Source of the DNA: Saprospiraceae bacterium | GTDB taxonomy: Bacteria > Bacteroidota > Bacteroidia > Chitinophagales > Saprospiraceae | DNA length: 64,000 bases | Reading direction: 5' to 3' | Assembly (NCBI GenBank): GCA_016714985.1 | Contig: JADKBS010000010.1 | Coordinates: 1 to 64,000 of the forward strand | Shown here: in pieces, positions 51,598 through 61,302 of the stretch | Layout of the letters: every line of letters begins with the position of its first letter | Numbering within the stretch: position 1 is the stretch's first letter | Program-made: the position numbers and the translations under genes | Notes under the pieces: model-generated | The model's database searches: none | Told to the model about the DNA's origin: nothing | What the model saw: only the letters and a program-made list of their open reading frames with translations

Positions 51598-54024
51598 ATG
51601 CATCAACCCGCTTCTTTTTTTAGGAAGAACATCCTTGCGCTCTGTCTCCTCACCTTCACGACCAGCCTATTTTCCCAGAAACAACTCGAACTGATAGGGC
51701 GCTTGGAATTCCCGTCCCTCGCCAACGATGTTTGGGGCTACACCGCCCCGGATGGCACCGAATACGCCCTGGTCGGCTTGCGCAGTGGTGTGTCTATCGT
51801 CAGCCTTGCCGACCCGGCCAACCCCGAGGAAATCCAGTTCATACCCGGCGACAACTCGACTTGGCGGGACGTACAAACCTGGGGGCAGTTCGCCTACGTG
51901 ACCTGCGACCAGCCTGGTACAGACGAAGGAATCCTCATCATTGACCTGTCGAACCTGCCCAATGACGTGACTTGGGATTATTGGAAGCCACTGCTGCCCA
52001 ACCAAGCCGAGCCACTGCTCACCTGCCATACCCTTTGGATTGACGATATTGGCTATTGCTACCTCTCTGGTTGTGACCAAAACAGTGGCGGAATCATCAT
52101 CTTGGACGTATTTTCGACCCCCGGCCAGCCGCAATTCGTGGGATACAGCGGCCCGACCTATGCGCACGATTGCTTCGCACAAAACGGAAAGCTCTACACC
52201 GCTGAGATTTACGCTGGGCAATTCAGTGTATATGATATTACCAATCCGGCTGCTCCGCAATTATTGGCCACACAAGAAACACCGTTCAAGTTTTGCCACA
52301 ATGTTTGGGCCACAGCGGATGGCAATACACTTTTCACCACGGACGAGCGGGCAAATGCCCCCGTGGCAGCTTACGATATTTCAAACTTGGACGATATACG
52401 CCAATTGGATTTGTTCCAGCCGATTGCCACACTCGGCACAGGGGTCATTTCCCACAATGCCTATGTGGTGGGCAACCATGTGGTTTTAGCCAACTACACG
52501 GATGGCGTCATCGTGCTGGACGCCACCGACCCCAGCAATTTGATTGAGGTCGAGTCCTTTGACACGAACACAGATTTTGAAGAGGGCTTCCATGGCTGCT
52601 GGGCAACATTCCCTTATTTCCCCTCTGGCCTGATTGCTGCATCGGACATCGAAAACGGACTTTTTATCTTAAAACCAAGCTACCCAAGGGTCGCCTACTT
52701 GCAAGGCAAGGTAACCGATGGCGTGACGGGCCTGCCTATCACCGAGGTATCGGTGGAAATAATGTCCGACGATGCCAATTTCACAACTACCAGCTTTACG
52801 GGCGACTACAAAACAGGACAGGCTAACAGCGGCAGTTTCCAAGTCCGTTTCAAGGCAAAAGGCTATTTTGAAACCATGCTGCCCGCTGAACTGGTCGCTG
52901 GGGAAGTCACTATTTTGAATGCACAATTAGGAGCACTGCAGCCGTATGACATGGGCGGAACGGTTTTGGACGAATTCGACGGCAAGCCAATTGCCGGGGC
53001 AGCAGTGCGGTTCCAAAATGAGGATTTCAACTATGAAACGCTGACCGATGCCAATGGCCATTTTGACATGGACGGCGTTTTGATGGGCGAATACGAGGTT
53101 TTCATTGGTAAATGGGGCTACCGCAACCTCGCTACCACCCTGGATGTCTTCACTGATGATGAAACCATCTACCGATTGGCACGGGGCTACGAGGACGACT
53201 TCAACAACAATCTCGGCTGGGAAGTGGACGGCACCGCCGGCAATGGTCTATGGGTATTGGCTGAGCCGCTCGGCACGAGGGCCGCCAATCAACAGTTCAA
53301 CCCAGCAGCCGATTCCCCTTTTGATGCTGGCAACAGTGCTTTCGTGACTGGAAATACTGGGTTGAAAATCCATGACGACCAAGTGGACAGCGGCTATACC
53401 CGCCTCAGTTCGCCCCCGATGAACCTTCGCAGCAGGTACATCCGCCCCATGCTTACGTTCGATTATTGGTGGTACAATGTCTGGTCTAACAACGCACCTG
53501 ACGATTCATTGGTCATTCAAATCTTGGCCGGGGACAAGGTGCATACCCTGCTACGGCTCGCATCCGATACCTCCAACGTTCAGGAATGGGCGAGTTCCGA
53601 CACCTTCGACCTGAACCAACTCATGGAGGTGCACGATCAAATGGTGCTCTACCTAACTGCCAACGATTCCGAAGAAACCCCCAATATCGTCGAAGCGGGT
53701 ATTGATAATTTCAGGGTGTTTGAAGGAGCCGACGACTCCATTTTCCTCACAGAAGATGATCTTTCAAAAATGCGGGTTTACCCCAACCCCAGCGCCGATT
53801 TGGTCACTATTGACTACAAAGTACAGGCACCCTTCAACGAATTGCGTTTAGAGGTCGTAAACGTATGGGGACAGGTATTGCGAAAGCATTTTCTGGAATC
53901 ACCACAAGGCTCAGCAGTATTGGATATGGAAGGGATGGTGGCTGCCCCCTATTTCATTTACCTCAGGGTAGATGGCAAAATTAGTAAGGCAACCAAACTG
54001 ATTAAGGTGATTTACGGGAAATAA
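51598..54024 (+). CDS. Choice-of-anchor-B surface protein with CarboxypepD_reg domains and T9SS type A tail
   Basis: 808 aa. Signal peptide (FRKNILALCLLTFTTSLFSQ) followed by an LVIVD-like beta propeller of about 350 residues (ALVGLRSGVSIVSLADPANP; YVTCDQPGTDEGILIIDLSN; CHTLWIDDIGYCYLSGCDQN). Two carboxypeptidase-regulatory-like modules come next (YLQGKVTDGVTGLPITEVSV; GGTVLDEFDGKPIAGAAVRF), then a MAM-like beta domain, and a C-terminal type A sorting signal (KMRVYPNPSADLVTIDYKVQ to the end). It should be exported and anchored by the type IX system. Function unknown, probably adhesion. Confidence 0.85.
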   Translation: MHQPASFFRKNILALCLLTFTTSLFSQKQLELIGRLEFPSLANDVWGYTAPDGTEYALVGLRSGVSIVSLADPANPEEIQFIPGDNSTWRDVQTWGQFAYVTCDQPGTDEGILIIDLSNLPNDVTWDYWKPLLPNQAEPLLTCHTLWIDDIGYCYLSGCDQNSGGIIILDVFSTPGQPQFVGYSGPTYAHDCFAQNGKLYTAEIYAGQFSVYDITNPAAPQLLATQETPFKFCHNVWATADGNTLFTTDERANAPVAAYDISNLDDIRQLDLFQPIATLGTGVISHNAYVVGNHVVLANYTDGVIVLDATDPSNLIEVESFDTNTDFEEGFHGCWATFPYFPSGLIAASDIENGLFILKPSYPRVAYLQGKVTDGVTGLPITEVSVEIMSDDANFTTTSFTGDYKTGQANSGSFQVRFKAKGYFETMLPAELVAGEVTILNAQLGALQPYDMGGTVLDEFDGKPIAGAAVRFQNEDFNYETLTDANGHFDMDGVLMGEYEVFIGKWGYRNLATTLDVFTDDETIYRLARGYEDDFNNNLGWEVDGTAGNGLWVLAEPLGTRAANQQFNPAADSPFDAGNSAFVTGNTGLKIHDDQVDSGYTRLSSPPMNLRSRYIRPMLTFDYWWYNVWSNNAPDDSLVIQILAGDKVHTLLRLASDTSNVQEWASSDTFDLNQLMEVHDQMVLYLTANDSEETPNIVEAGIDNFRVFEGADDSIFLTEDDLSKMRVYPNPSADLVTIDYKVQAPFNELRLEVVNVWGQVLRKHFLESPQGSAVLDMEGMVAAPYFIYLRVDGKISKATKLIKVIYGK

Positions 54025-54084
54025 ATGAAGCTGGCGTATGTCCTTATGACCTTAAACTGCATCTATCTCCAAAAAATCCAATCC

Positions 54085-55056
54085 ATGAAACAGTCCATTT
54101 TTTGCTTCGCAACAGTTTTTGCCCTGCTTTTTACCACAGCCTGCCAAAATGCCGAGAAAACGGCACCTGCGGATATGGAATCACCACAGGCTTATTTCCC
54201 TGCCGAAAGTACGGCTTCGGCAAATCAAGCCGCCCCTTCCGACGAAGCTGATTTTCAGGCCAAGCCCGTAGAAATCGAAACAGCAGAAGAACCACCCTCC
54301 CCACCACAACAGCCAAACGGCGGCGGCCAACCTCAACCACCCATCCGAGATCCAAAAACCGAAGTCCCGAATCCGCCTATTGCCCGGCAAATCATCAAGA
54401 CCGCCGAGTACCGCATACAAGTGGGGAACGTGGACAATAGCAGCCGCCACGCCAATGAACTGGCAACAAAACATGGCGGTTTTGTCTCTGCCAGCGAGCT
54501 CAGCAATAGCAGCTATGAAACATCTAACCGTATCACCATCCGGGTGCCAGCCGCCAATTTCGACGCCCTGCTCAACGACCTTGGGACGGATGCCATCCAT
54601 ACCGTTTTCAAAAGAATCAGTTCGCAGGACGTGACCGAGGAGTATGTGGATATTACGACCCGCCTCAAAACCAAAAAGGAAGTACGTGACCGCTACGTGG
54701 AAATCCTGCGGACGAGGGCAAAAACCGTGAAGGATGTGCTGGATGCCGAAGAACAAATCCGCATCATACAAGAAGAAATAGAGGCAAAGGAAGGCCGGCT
54801 GCGCTACCTGAAAGACCAGGTGGGCATGAGCACCATCAACCTTGAGCTTTTCCAGACCATTGAATACCGCCCTGAGCCGAATGCCTTCCACGAGTCGTTT
54901 TTGACGAAAATGGTCGGCGGCTTGAAAAATGGCTGGGACTTGTTGCAGGGCATCGTCATTTTCTTCATAAACATATGGCCGCTGCTCATCATCGGCGGGC
55001 TGCTGTGGTGGAAACGCCACTGGGTTTGGTCAAAAATCCGCCGAAACAAAAGTTGA
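54085..55056 (+). CDS. DUF4349 lipoprotein
   Basis: 323 aa from the Met at 54085. A lipobox (FATVFALLFTTACQ), a long Pro/Ala/Glu-rich spacer, and the DUF4349 domain (IIKTAEYRIQVGNVDNSSRH; LATKHGGFVSASELSNSSYE; RITIRVPAANFDALLNDLG) with a central coiled coil (VLDAEEQIRIIQEEIEAKEG). It ends in a C-terminal TM helix (LLQGIVIFFINIWPLLIIGG) and a short basic tail. It is therefore anchored in the envelope at both ends. The function is unknown; the family is widespread in envelope stress contexts. Confidence 0.85.
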   Translation: MKQSIFCFATVFALLFTTACQNAEKTAPADMESPQAYFPAESTASANQAAPSDEADFQAKPVEIETAEEPPSPPQQPNGGGQPQPPIRDPKTEVPNPPIARQIIKTAEYRIQVGNVDNSSRHANELATKHGGFVSASELSNSSYETSNRITIRVPAANFDALLNDLGTDAIHTVFKRISSQDVTEEYVDITTRLKTKKEVRDRYVEILRTRAKTVKDVLDAEEQIRIIQEEIEAKEGRLRYLKDQVGMSTINLELFQTIEYRPEPNAFHESFLTKMVGGLKNGWDLLQGIVIFFINIWPLLIIGGLLWWKRHWVWSKIRRNKS

Positions 55057-55141
55057 TAAAGGTTGATAAAAATTGATAAGGGTTGATATTTGCATGCCAA
55101 CAGCATCAACCCTTATCAACCTAATAAACTTTATCAACTAA
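55054..55141. repeat. Inverted array of the GGTTGATAA/TTATCAACC word
   Basis: GATAAAGGTTGATAAAAATTG units face ATCAACCCTTATCAACC units around a short spacer, right after the DUF4349 stop and directly before the next ATG. Confidence 0.75.
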
Positions 55142-55144
55142 AAT

Positions 55145-55660
55145 ATGCCACTCATCATTCCCGTCCGGGGTTTTACACCAGCATTCGGAAAAGATTGCTA
55201 CTTGGCTGAAAATGCCACCATCATTGGCGATGTGGTCATGGGCGACCAGTGCAGCGTTTGGTTCACCGCCGTTGTACGTGGGGACGTAAACTACATCCGC
55301 ATGGGCAACAAGGTGAACGTACAGGACGGCGCCATCATCCACGGCACCTACCAAAAATGCGGCACCACGATTGGCAACAACGTGAGCATCGGCCACCGAG
55401 CCATCGTGCATGGCTGCACCATCCACGACAATGTGCTGGTGGGCATGGGCGCCATCGTGATGGACAATGCAGTTGTCGGCGAAAATTGCCTCATCGCAGC
55501 AGGGGCGGTGGTGCTCGAAAACGCTGTGCTGGAACCCGGCCATATCTACGCTGGCGTGCCCGCCAAAAAAGTGAAGGCTATCCCATCCGATATTTTCAGC
55601 GGCACGGTGGAGCGCATTGCCAACAACTACCTGATGTATGCGGGATGGTTCAAGGAATGA
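55145..55660 (+). CDS. Gamma-carbonic anhydrase-like hexapeptide protein
   Basis: 171 aa left-handed beta-helix of the YrdA/PaaY/CaiE type. It shows the hexapeptide rhythm (ATIIGDVVMGDQCSVWFTAV; VVRGDVNYIRMGNKVNVQDG) and the three zinc His: His in IIHGTYQ and the pair in IGHRAIVHGCTI. It ends in a short helix (AGVPAKKVKAIPSDIFSGTV). The family binds zinc; carbonic anhydrase activity is proven in only some members. Cytosolic. The start codon sits 3 bp after a word-repeat array. Confidence 0.9.
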   Translation: MPLIIPVRGFTPAFGKDCYLAENATIIGDVVMGDQCSVWFTAVVRGDVNYIRMGNKVNVQDGAIIHGTYQKCGTTIGNNVSIGHRAIVHGCTIHDNVLVGMGAIVMDNAVVGENCLIAAGAVVLENAVLEPGHIYAGVPAKKVKAIPSDIFSGTVERIANNYLMYAGWFKE

Positions 55661-55780
55661 GCAATGCTCAATTTCATTTTTTACCCTTTCCTTTTCCCTT
55701 TCCCGACTGTCTTATGTCAAAACGGGCTATCGGTTTATGCTTGAGGGCCCTTTGGGTTGTTAAACCTAGAACCTATTGCA

Positions 55781-56677
55781 ATGAGACTTGCTACGCTACT
55801 TTTCACTTTCTTGCCCATTCTCGCCTTCGCCCAACTCTTCGTTGATGGCAGGATAAGACCAAGCTATTCTGCTCAGCAACACCGCTTGGTAACCAAACGG
55901 GGCGATGTTTTCATAGGAAATGTCAGAAATTACAAAGACGGGAAGGTGGAGTTTAAATCCCCAGGTGCCAACCTGATGATTTTTGATTTTTCCCAAGTTG
56001 ACTCCATTACACTTGTACCCTATTCAATTAAAAACCATGGGGGCTTTGACCATGCCGAGCGGGTCATGTTCCTACCCACTGCATTTTCCCTTGAAATGGG
56101 CGAATGGGAGTACGTCAATCGAAACCTCGTGGCGAATTCGCTAAACTACGGGGTACGTGATAATTTCACTGCTGGTATTGGCGCAATGCCGATGCCAAAC
56201 GGCTTTGCCAGTTGGGTGAATATTAAGCTATCAAAACAGTTGGCAAAAGGAATCCATGTAGCGACCGGTGCGACGATGAGCCTTGGAAGGTACAATTCCT
56301 ACCTTGATTTCGAAGGTAGCAGTCATGAAAGTTACCGCTTATTGGCACCATACGGCCTGCTTACGGTTGGAACCAAAAACATCTTCGTCAACCTCGTTGC
56401 AACAAAAGGTTGGACTTACCAATATGCCGACCCAGAAGTTACAGACCTAATGTGGGGCCTGAGCTGTGCGGCAAAATTGAACAGACGCTTTCAAGTATTT
56501 GCCGAATGGAGCAAGACCATGCCGCCTTATTTCAACGACAAATACCTAAACCTCGGCTTTGCAATCTTGGGTAAAAAGCGTTGTTTGACGTTAGGCATTT
56601 TGAAAGCGGAGGATTACGATGGGATAGTGCCAACGCTTGGGTTTAGCAGCAAAAGGATGGCGAAACGGTTTCGGTAA
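55781..56677 (+). CDS. Outer-membrane-like hypothetical protein, 298 aa
   Basis: ATG at 55781, signal peptide (MRLATLLFTFLPILAFAQLF). A short N-terminal beta motif (HRLVTKRGDVFIGNVRNYKD) resembles surface-anchoring segments, followed by a series of amphipathic strands (FTAGIGAMPMPNGFASWVNI; FVNLVATKGWTYQYADPEVT) as in a barrel. It ends 20 bp before the convergent cmk gene. No family is recognised. Confidence 0.6.
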   Translation: MRLATLLFTFLPILAFAQLFVDGRIRPSYSAQQHRLVTKRGDVFIGNVRNYKDGKVEFKSPGANLMIFDFSQVDSITLVPYSIKNHGGFDHAERVMFLPTAFSLEMGEWEYVNRNLVANSLNYGVRDNFTAGIGAMPMPNGFASWVNIKLSKQLAKGIHVATGATMSLGRYNSYLDFEGSSHESYRLLAPYGLLTVGTKNIFVNLVATKGWTYQYADPEVTDLMWGLSCAAKLNRRFQVFAEWSKTMPPYFNDKYLNLGFAILGKKRCLTLGILKAEDYDGIVPTLGFSSKRMAKRFR

Positions 56678-56697
56678 GTTTCTTTCCGCTTGATGAG

Positions 56698-57389
56698 CTA
56701 CGATTGGTGCAATGCCGACTGCTCCGCCCGCTCCCTCACCAAATCAAGCGCCAACTCCAATTGCTGCTCGTGGTCCAGGTCGGTGTTGTCTATTACGATT
56801 GCATCGGCTGCTTGGCGCAATGGACTATCTTCACGGGTGGAATCAATTCGGTCACGTTCAGCGAGGTTGTGCTTAACCTCCGCAAAATCAACATGTTGCC
56901 CTTTGGCCGTGAGTTCGTCGTAGCGCCGGTGGGCACGCACATCCACATCGGCAGTCAAGAAGATTTTCAGCTCGGCCTGCGGGAAGACGACGGTTCCGAT
57001 GTCACGGCCATCCATCACCACAGCTTTTTGCTCGCCCATGAGTTGCTGTTGCCGAACCATTTCTCGTCGTACTTCTGAGATGACAGCCACCGGGCTGACC
57101 AAATCCGCCACGTGCATTTTGCGGATTTCCTCGGAGACATCCCGCCCGTTCAAATGGATGCGGTTGCCATTTTCATCCGCCACAAAATGGAGGTGAATAT
57201 GTTTCAACGCCTCCAACACAGCGGCCTTGTTGTTTATATCCACTTGGTTTTCAATGAAATACAGCGTTACGGCCCGGTACATGTCGCCCGTGCTGATATA
57301 GGCGTAGCCAAGGGCATTGCCCATCGCTTTGGCGAGGGTGCTTTTCCCACAGGATGAATGCCCGTCTATGGCGATGATGATTTTTTCAA
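56698..57389 (-). CDS. cmk: Cytidylate kinase, one frameshift near the start
   Basis: Phosphorylates CMP/dCMP with ATP. Restoring one A in the run 57381-57386 (plus-strand T6) gives a TTG-started protein beginning MKKIIIAIDGHSSCGKSTLA, with the P-loop GHSSCGKST. The body shows GDMYRAVTLYFI, VVMDGRDIGTVVFPQAELKI (the Cmk motif), and RRYDELTAKGQHVDFAEVKH with DRIDSTREDSPLRQ. Without the correction the P-loop is lost, so a sequencing miscount is far more likely than a broken essential gene. The repeat word ATTCGTGA lies just upstream of the start. Confidence 0.9.
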
Positions 57390-57425
57390 GTGCTGGTGAT
57401 TCGTGAATGGTGATTCGTGATTCGG
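57390..57425. repeat. GTGATTCGTGAATG word array upstream of cmk
   Basis: Three imperfect copies of GTGATTCGTGA lie between the cmk start and its promoter region; they could be part of the untranslated leader. Confidence 0.55.
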
Positions 57426-57459
57426 GCGGTAGCGCAAAAATCTATCTTTTACCCTAAAG

Positions 57460-57496
57460 AAAAAGCGCCAAGGGAAATTTCCTTGGCGCTTTTTCA
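57460..57496. terminator. Rho-independent terminator
   Basis: AAAAAGCGCCAAG (57460-57472) pairs perfectly with CTTGGCGCTTTTT (57483-57495). It is the terminator of the OmpA-family gene on the minus strand and insulates it from cmk. Confidence 0.85.
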
Positions 57497-57530
57497 TCCG
57501 TCAACCGTTGAGCGTCTATCGTCAACCGTT

Positions 57531-60122
57531 TTAGAACGGACAGCTCTTGCACTCGTCAACCTTCACGTTTGGGTTTTGCTGAGAAACAATTTTGCCTGTT
57601 TTCTCCACGCAATCCGTGCAACCAACCACTTTGAACTCGGTGCGGCGGTTCATCTGATGCTCCCGCTCGGTGCAGGGTACATTGTCAACGCATTCGTTAA
57701 CACCGACTGTTTCGCCATAACCACGGGCCACGAGGCGGCTGCGATTGATGCCCTTCTCGGACAACCAACGAACGACGGACTCTGCACGGCGCTGAGAAAG
57801 GCGCTGGTTGTAGTGGCTGGAGCCACGGGCATCCGTGTGCGAACCGATTTCGATAATATATTGTGGGTTCTCCACCATCAACTTATGCAGCTTGTCGAGT
57901 TCAGGCATGGCATCTTCACGGATGCTGGCTTGGTCGAAGTCGTAATAGATATGAAGAAGGTAGGCAATGGCCCCATCGCCTTGTTCCACGGGTCCTGGAA
58001 TGAAGCCTTTCTCTGGGCTTTTCTTCATCACCCCTTTTTCAAACACTGAACCATCAGGGTATTTGCCATGTGCTGGCAAACGGGTATCCTTGTCAATATA
58101 TGTGTCAGTATTTGGGTCGTAATAGGTGTGTTCTGTTTCCTTGAAATTGCCGGGGTAGGTTTTCCTTTCAACATCACCACTATTATCATCTATTGGCTGG
58201 CTATCAACATCTTTTTTCTTCTTTTTTTCGTTGACAACCACTTCGTTATCCTTGGTTTTATCCTTTTTAACTTTTTCGTCATTTGTCAAAGTTGAAGTAT
58301 TTGTTGGCTGCAAGTAAAGATTCTCCTTCAATACCTCAGAGGCAGTCTTATCCTTCGTGCAAACGTTTTCAGCGATACCAGCGAAGTAATTGTTCATGGT
58401 CGCCTTTATCTTATAGCAGCAATCCATGTCCAATTTAAAGGCATAGCGACCATTTACGCTTGTAGTAAACGGCTCGGCCAATGGTTGGCCGCAGTCGTTT
58501 TCAAGCGTGACGGTGGCACCTTCCATCGGCAAGCTGGTGAAAGCATCGAACACCACGCCTTCCACTTCGAACATGGCAGAGCGCTTCATCGGGATTTTCA
58601 CTTGGAGCTTGTCGGTCAGGGTCATGTTCTTGGTGCTGGCCTCGGCCTCGCTGGGCAGGTAGCTCTCCAGGCTGGCCGTAAGTTGGCAAGTCTCGTTCAA
58701 CTTCAGGTCGAACTTGATTTTTCCTTCGGCATCCGTCGTCATGGAGTCTTGTTTGCAAGCAACAAAGACGATGGCATCTTCGAGCGGGGCCTCGGTTTTT
58801 TCATCGAAAACAAGCACTTCTACGTTGAGGGCCGTTTTCTTGAATGAATAAATATCGTCGTGACCCACGCCGCCCTCGCGGTCGGAAGCGAGGAAGCCAC
58901 AAGTGCCCTCTTCGTTGAAAACGATGCTGAAATCATCGGCAACCGTGTTCATCGGGTAGCCGAGGTTCTCTGGCATTGACCACACATTGTTCTCTTTGGA
59001 AACCGTGTAGAAAATATCAAGACCGCCCAAGCCCACATGGCCATCGGAAGCGAAATAGAGCCTGCCATCTGGTGAGACATACGGGAAAATCTCATGGCCC
59101 TCGGTGTTCACATCCGGGCCGAGGTTCATCGGCGGCCCCCAACGGCCAGCGTCTTTTTCAGACAAGTACAAGTCCATGCCGCCGAAGCCGCCGGGCATGT
59201 CGGAGGTGAAATAGAGCTTGTTGCCATCGGCAGAAAGCGCCGGGTGCGCAACAGAATATTCGTTGGAGTTGAACGGAAGGCTCTGGAGTTCACCCCATTT
59301 ACCTTCGCCCTCGCTGCGGGCATAGAAGATTTTAAGGCGCATAATGCCAGCGTCGTCGGCTTCTTTCTTGCCATCGAGGAAGTTGTTGCGGGTGAAGAAA
59401 ATCTCTTCGCCGTTTTTGGACAAAGCCACCGAAGCATCGTGGTACTTCGTGTTGATTTCATTGGAAAACTTCTCTGGACGGCCAAACGTGTATTTACCAC
59501 AGCCCTCTTCTTGGTTGCCTTCTTGCTTTACGTCAATATAGTAAAGCTCAAGGAAGGGGTTGCCCGTCCAGTTGTGCGTCCGGCGGATGATGGGGTTGGT
59601 GTCCCGCTCAGAAGAGAACACCATGCCGTTCTTGTAGAAAAACGGGCTGAAATCATCGGAAGCAGAGTTGAAATCGCAGTTGGTGATTTCATAGCTCGAC
59701 ACGGCCTTGGTCATGAGTTCTTCCTCGTAGTTGCAGGCATCGAGGAGGTGAGCGCCCCGCTGGTCGTCTGGTGCGAGGTCAACGAACTGCTGGAACCACT
59801 CCCTGGCCACGTCGCATTTGCCGTTGCGCTGGAGCATCATGCCGTAGTAGAGCTTGTGGATGGGTTCTGCCTGCGGCAAACGTACCACTTGGCCATACCA
59901 AAACTCGGCATTTGGCGTATCGTTTATCTTGCGGTATGCCTCGGCGAGGTTGATTTTGGCCGTGGCATCGTCGCTTTTTTCCAAAACTTGGTTGTACAGT
60001 TCAATGGCCCCGATATAGTCGAGGTTGTCCATCTTCTGTTGGGCGGCCTTTAGCTTGCCCGATTGGGCCATCGCCCCAACAGCGAAAAGGAGGCAGAAAA
60101 CCGGGGTGAGGAAATTTCGCAT
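57531..60122 (-). CDS. OmpA-family protein with TPR and PD40 propeller (T9SS-associated type)
   Basis: 863 aa. Signal peptide (PVFCLLFAVGAMAQSGKL), TPR-like repeats to about 150 (NLDYIGAIELYNQVLEKSDD), a WD40-like PD40 propeller (FSPFFYKNGMVFSSERDTNP; DASVALSKNGEEIFFTRNNF; HPALSADGNKLYFTSDMPGG), carboxypeptidase-like Ig modules and a charged linker. It ends in an OmpA domain that binds peptidoglycan (YYDFDQASIREDAMPELDKL; IEIGSHTDARGSSHYNQRLS). In Bacteroidota such proteins (PorE-like) link the T9SS or its cargo to the cell wall. It is downstream of porP and the type B adhesin on the same strand. Confidence 0.9.
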   Translation of the reverse strand: MRNFLTPVFCLLFAVGAMAQSGKLKAAQQKMDNLDYIGAIELYNQVLEKSDDATAKINLAEAYRKINDTPNAEFWYGQVVRLPQAEPIHKLYYGMMLQRNGKCDVAREWFQQFVDLAPDDQRGAHLLDACNYEEELMTKAVSSYEITNCDFNSASDDFSPFFYKNGMVFSSERDTNPIIRRTHNWTGNPFLELYYIDVKQEGNQEEGCGKYTFGRPEKFSNEINTKYHDASVALSKNGEEIFFTRNNFLDGKKEADDAGIMRLKIFYARSEGEGKWGELQSLPFNSNEYSVAHPALSADGNKLYFTSDMPGGFGGMDLYLSEKDAGRWGPPMNLGPDVNTEGHEIFPYVSPDGRLYFASDGHVGLGGLDIFYTVSKENNVWSMPENLGYPMNTVADDFSIVFNEEGTCGFLASDREGGVGHDDIYSFKKTALNVEVLVFDEKTEAPLEDAIVFVACKQDSMTTDAEGKIKFDLKLNETCQLTASLESYLPSEAEASTKNMTLTDKLQVKIPMKRSAMFEVEGVVFDAFTSLPMEGATVTLENDCGQPLAEPFTTSVNGRYAFKLDMDCCYKIKATMNNYFAGIAENVCTKDKTASEVLKENLYLQPTNTSTLTNDEKVKKDKTKDNEVVVNEKKKKKDVDSQPIDDNSGDVERKTYPGNFKETEHTYYDPNTDTYIDKDTRLPAHGKYPDGSVFEKGVMKKSPEKGFIPGPVEQGDGAIAYLLHIYYDFDQASIREDAMPELDKLHKLMVENPQYIIEIGSHTDARGSSHYNQRLSQRRAESVVRWLSEKGINRSRLVARGYGETVGVNECVDNVPCTEREHQMNRRTEFKVVGCTDCVEKTGKIVSQQNPNVKVDECKSCPF

Positions 60123-60125
60123 GGC

Positions 60126-60262
60126 TTCTTTCTTTAAGGAATGAAGGATTGAAGGATTGAAGGATTGAATCAAAATGGGTTGAAGGATAGAAGGATGGAG
60201 GGATTGAAGGAATTGGCTGGCAAAACATTCAATCCTTCAATCCCTCCATCCTTCAATCCTTA
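60126..60262. repeat. Inverted array of the TTGAAGGA/TTCAATCC word
   Basis: AATGAAGGATTGAAGGATTG units (about eight) face TTCAATCCTTCAATCC units between the OmpA and PorP genes. They form long imperfect stems in the leader of the OmpA gene. Confidence 0.75.
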
Positions 60263-61270
60263 AAAATATCTTGGCGTTATTACCTTGTTCTCCCTGAAGT
60301 CGAACTCGTAGCCGAGCATGAACTCCATAGAGCCACTGGTGACCCGGTTTAGCTTGGTCAATGAATAGCTATAGGCTGCGCCGATGCGGAGACCATTTTT
60401 CAGCACGTAGGAAACCCAGAAATCGCTGGTGCCAACGCTGGACCGTGGAGGGTTCTCAAACCCATCAATGGAGAAAGCTGAATTGAAGGACGTCCCCACC
60501 CACAGCGATTGGTGGAAAAGCAGTGACAAGTCCACCTGAAACTCATTTGGGGCACCTATATCTTGGAAAGGCGTCAGCTTGGAGAGGCGCTTGTCCGCAC
60601 CTACATTGCGCCAGACGAAGGATGGCTTGAAGACAACAGCATCGCCTTTTACAGGAATTGCAGCGCCAGTCATGAAGTAGAAGTGACGAACTGCCCGGGC
60701 ATAAATCTGTGGGCCACCTGGGATTTCTTCCCCTAATGCATATTCTATCAGTTTCGGACTGGACACGCCAGCATAAAAACTCTTGCCATAGAAGAAAAGG
60801 CCCATTCCGAAATTGGGGAGCACAAAGTTGACATTGTCCTGAAACACCTGATCGTTCGGGTCGTCAATCACCACGTCTTGATAATTGGCGTTGTAATTGT
60901 CCACCCCACCCTGCAGGCCAACGCTGAATTTGTACTTGCCCATCGGGATGCGGTAGGCGTAGGAAAGGTTGGCGCCCGTGGTACGACTTGGGCCGATGAT
61001 GTCGTTGACAACGCTAAAGCCCACGCCTACCCTTTGGTTGCGAAGCGGCGTATGGGCCGTAAAGCTTTGCGTAATTGGGGCACCGTCAATTTCGCCCAAC
61101 CATTGGGAGCGGTGGATTAGCCCAACGGATAGGTAGTCCTTGCTGCCGGCATAGCCAGGGTTGTAAACCAAGCTGTTGAACATGTACTTGGTGAACATCG
61201 GCTCTTGCTGCGCAAAGGCCATTTTGCCCAGGAGGAACATGCAGGTGAATAAGGTCAAAGTTTTTTTCAT
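60260..61270 (-). CDS. PorP/SprF-family outer membrane protein
   Basis: 336 aa from the Met at 61270, signal peptide (KKTLTLFTCMFLLGKMAFAQ). It matches the type IX secretion membrane protein family PorP/SprF: QQEPMFTKYMFNSLVYNPGY near the start, GLIHRSQWLGEIDGAPITQS, GVGFSVVNDIIGPSRTTGAN and a barrel ending EFMLGYEFDFRENKVITPRY. SprF/PorP proteins attach or export type B cargo. Its neighbours, a type B sorting protein and a PorE-like protein, form the usual trio. Confidence 0.95.
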   Translation of the reverse strand: MKKTLTLFTCMFLLGKMAFAQQEPMFTKYMFNSLVYNPGYAGSKDYLSVGLIHRSQWLGEIDGAPITQSFTAHTPLRNQRVGVGFSVVNDIIGPSRTTGANLSYAYRIPMGKYKFSVGLQGGVDNYNANYQDVVIDDPNDQVFQDNVNFVLPNFGMGLFFYGKSFYAGVSSPKLIEYALGEEIPGGPQIYARAVRHFYFMTGAAIPVKGDAVVFKPSFVWRNVGADKRLSKLTPFQDIGAPNEFQVDLSLLFHQSLWVGTSFNSAFSIDGFENPPRSSVGTSDFWVSYVLKNGLRIGAAYSYSLTKLNRVTSGSMEFMLGYEFDFRENKVITPRYF

Positions 61271-61302
61271 CGCTAAGGAATTTTGCAAAACAGTACTTTG
61301 AA

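Noticed and set aside
59094..60053. Long plus-strand reading frame of 319 codons opposite the OmpA-family gene
   Set aside because: Antisense shadow of a clear OmpA/PD40 gene; the translation is biased and matches no family.
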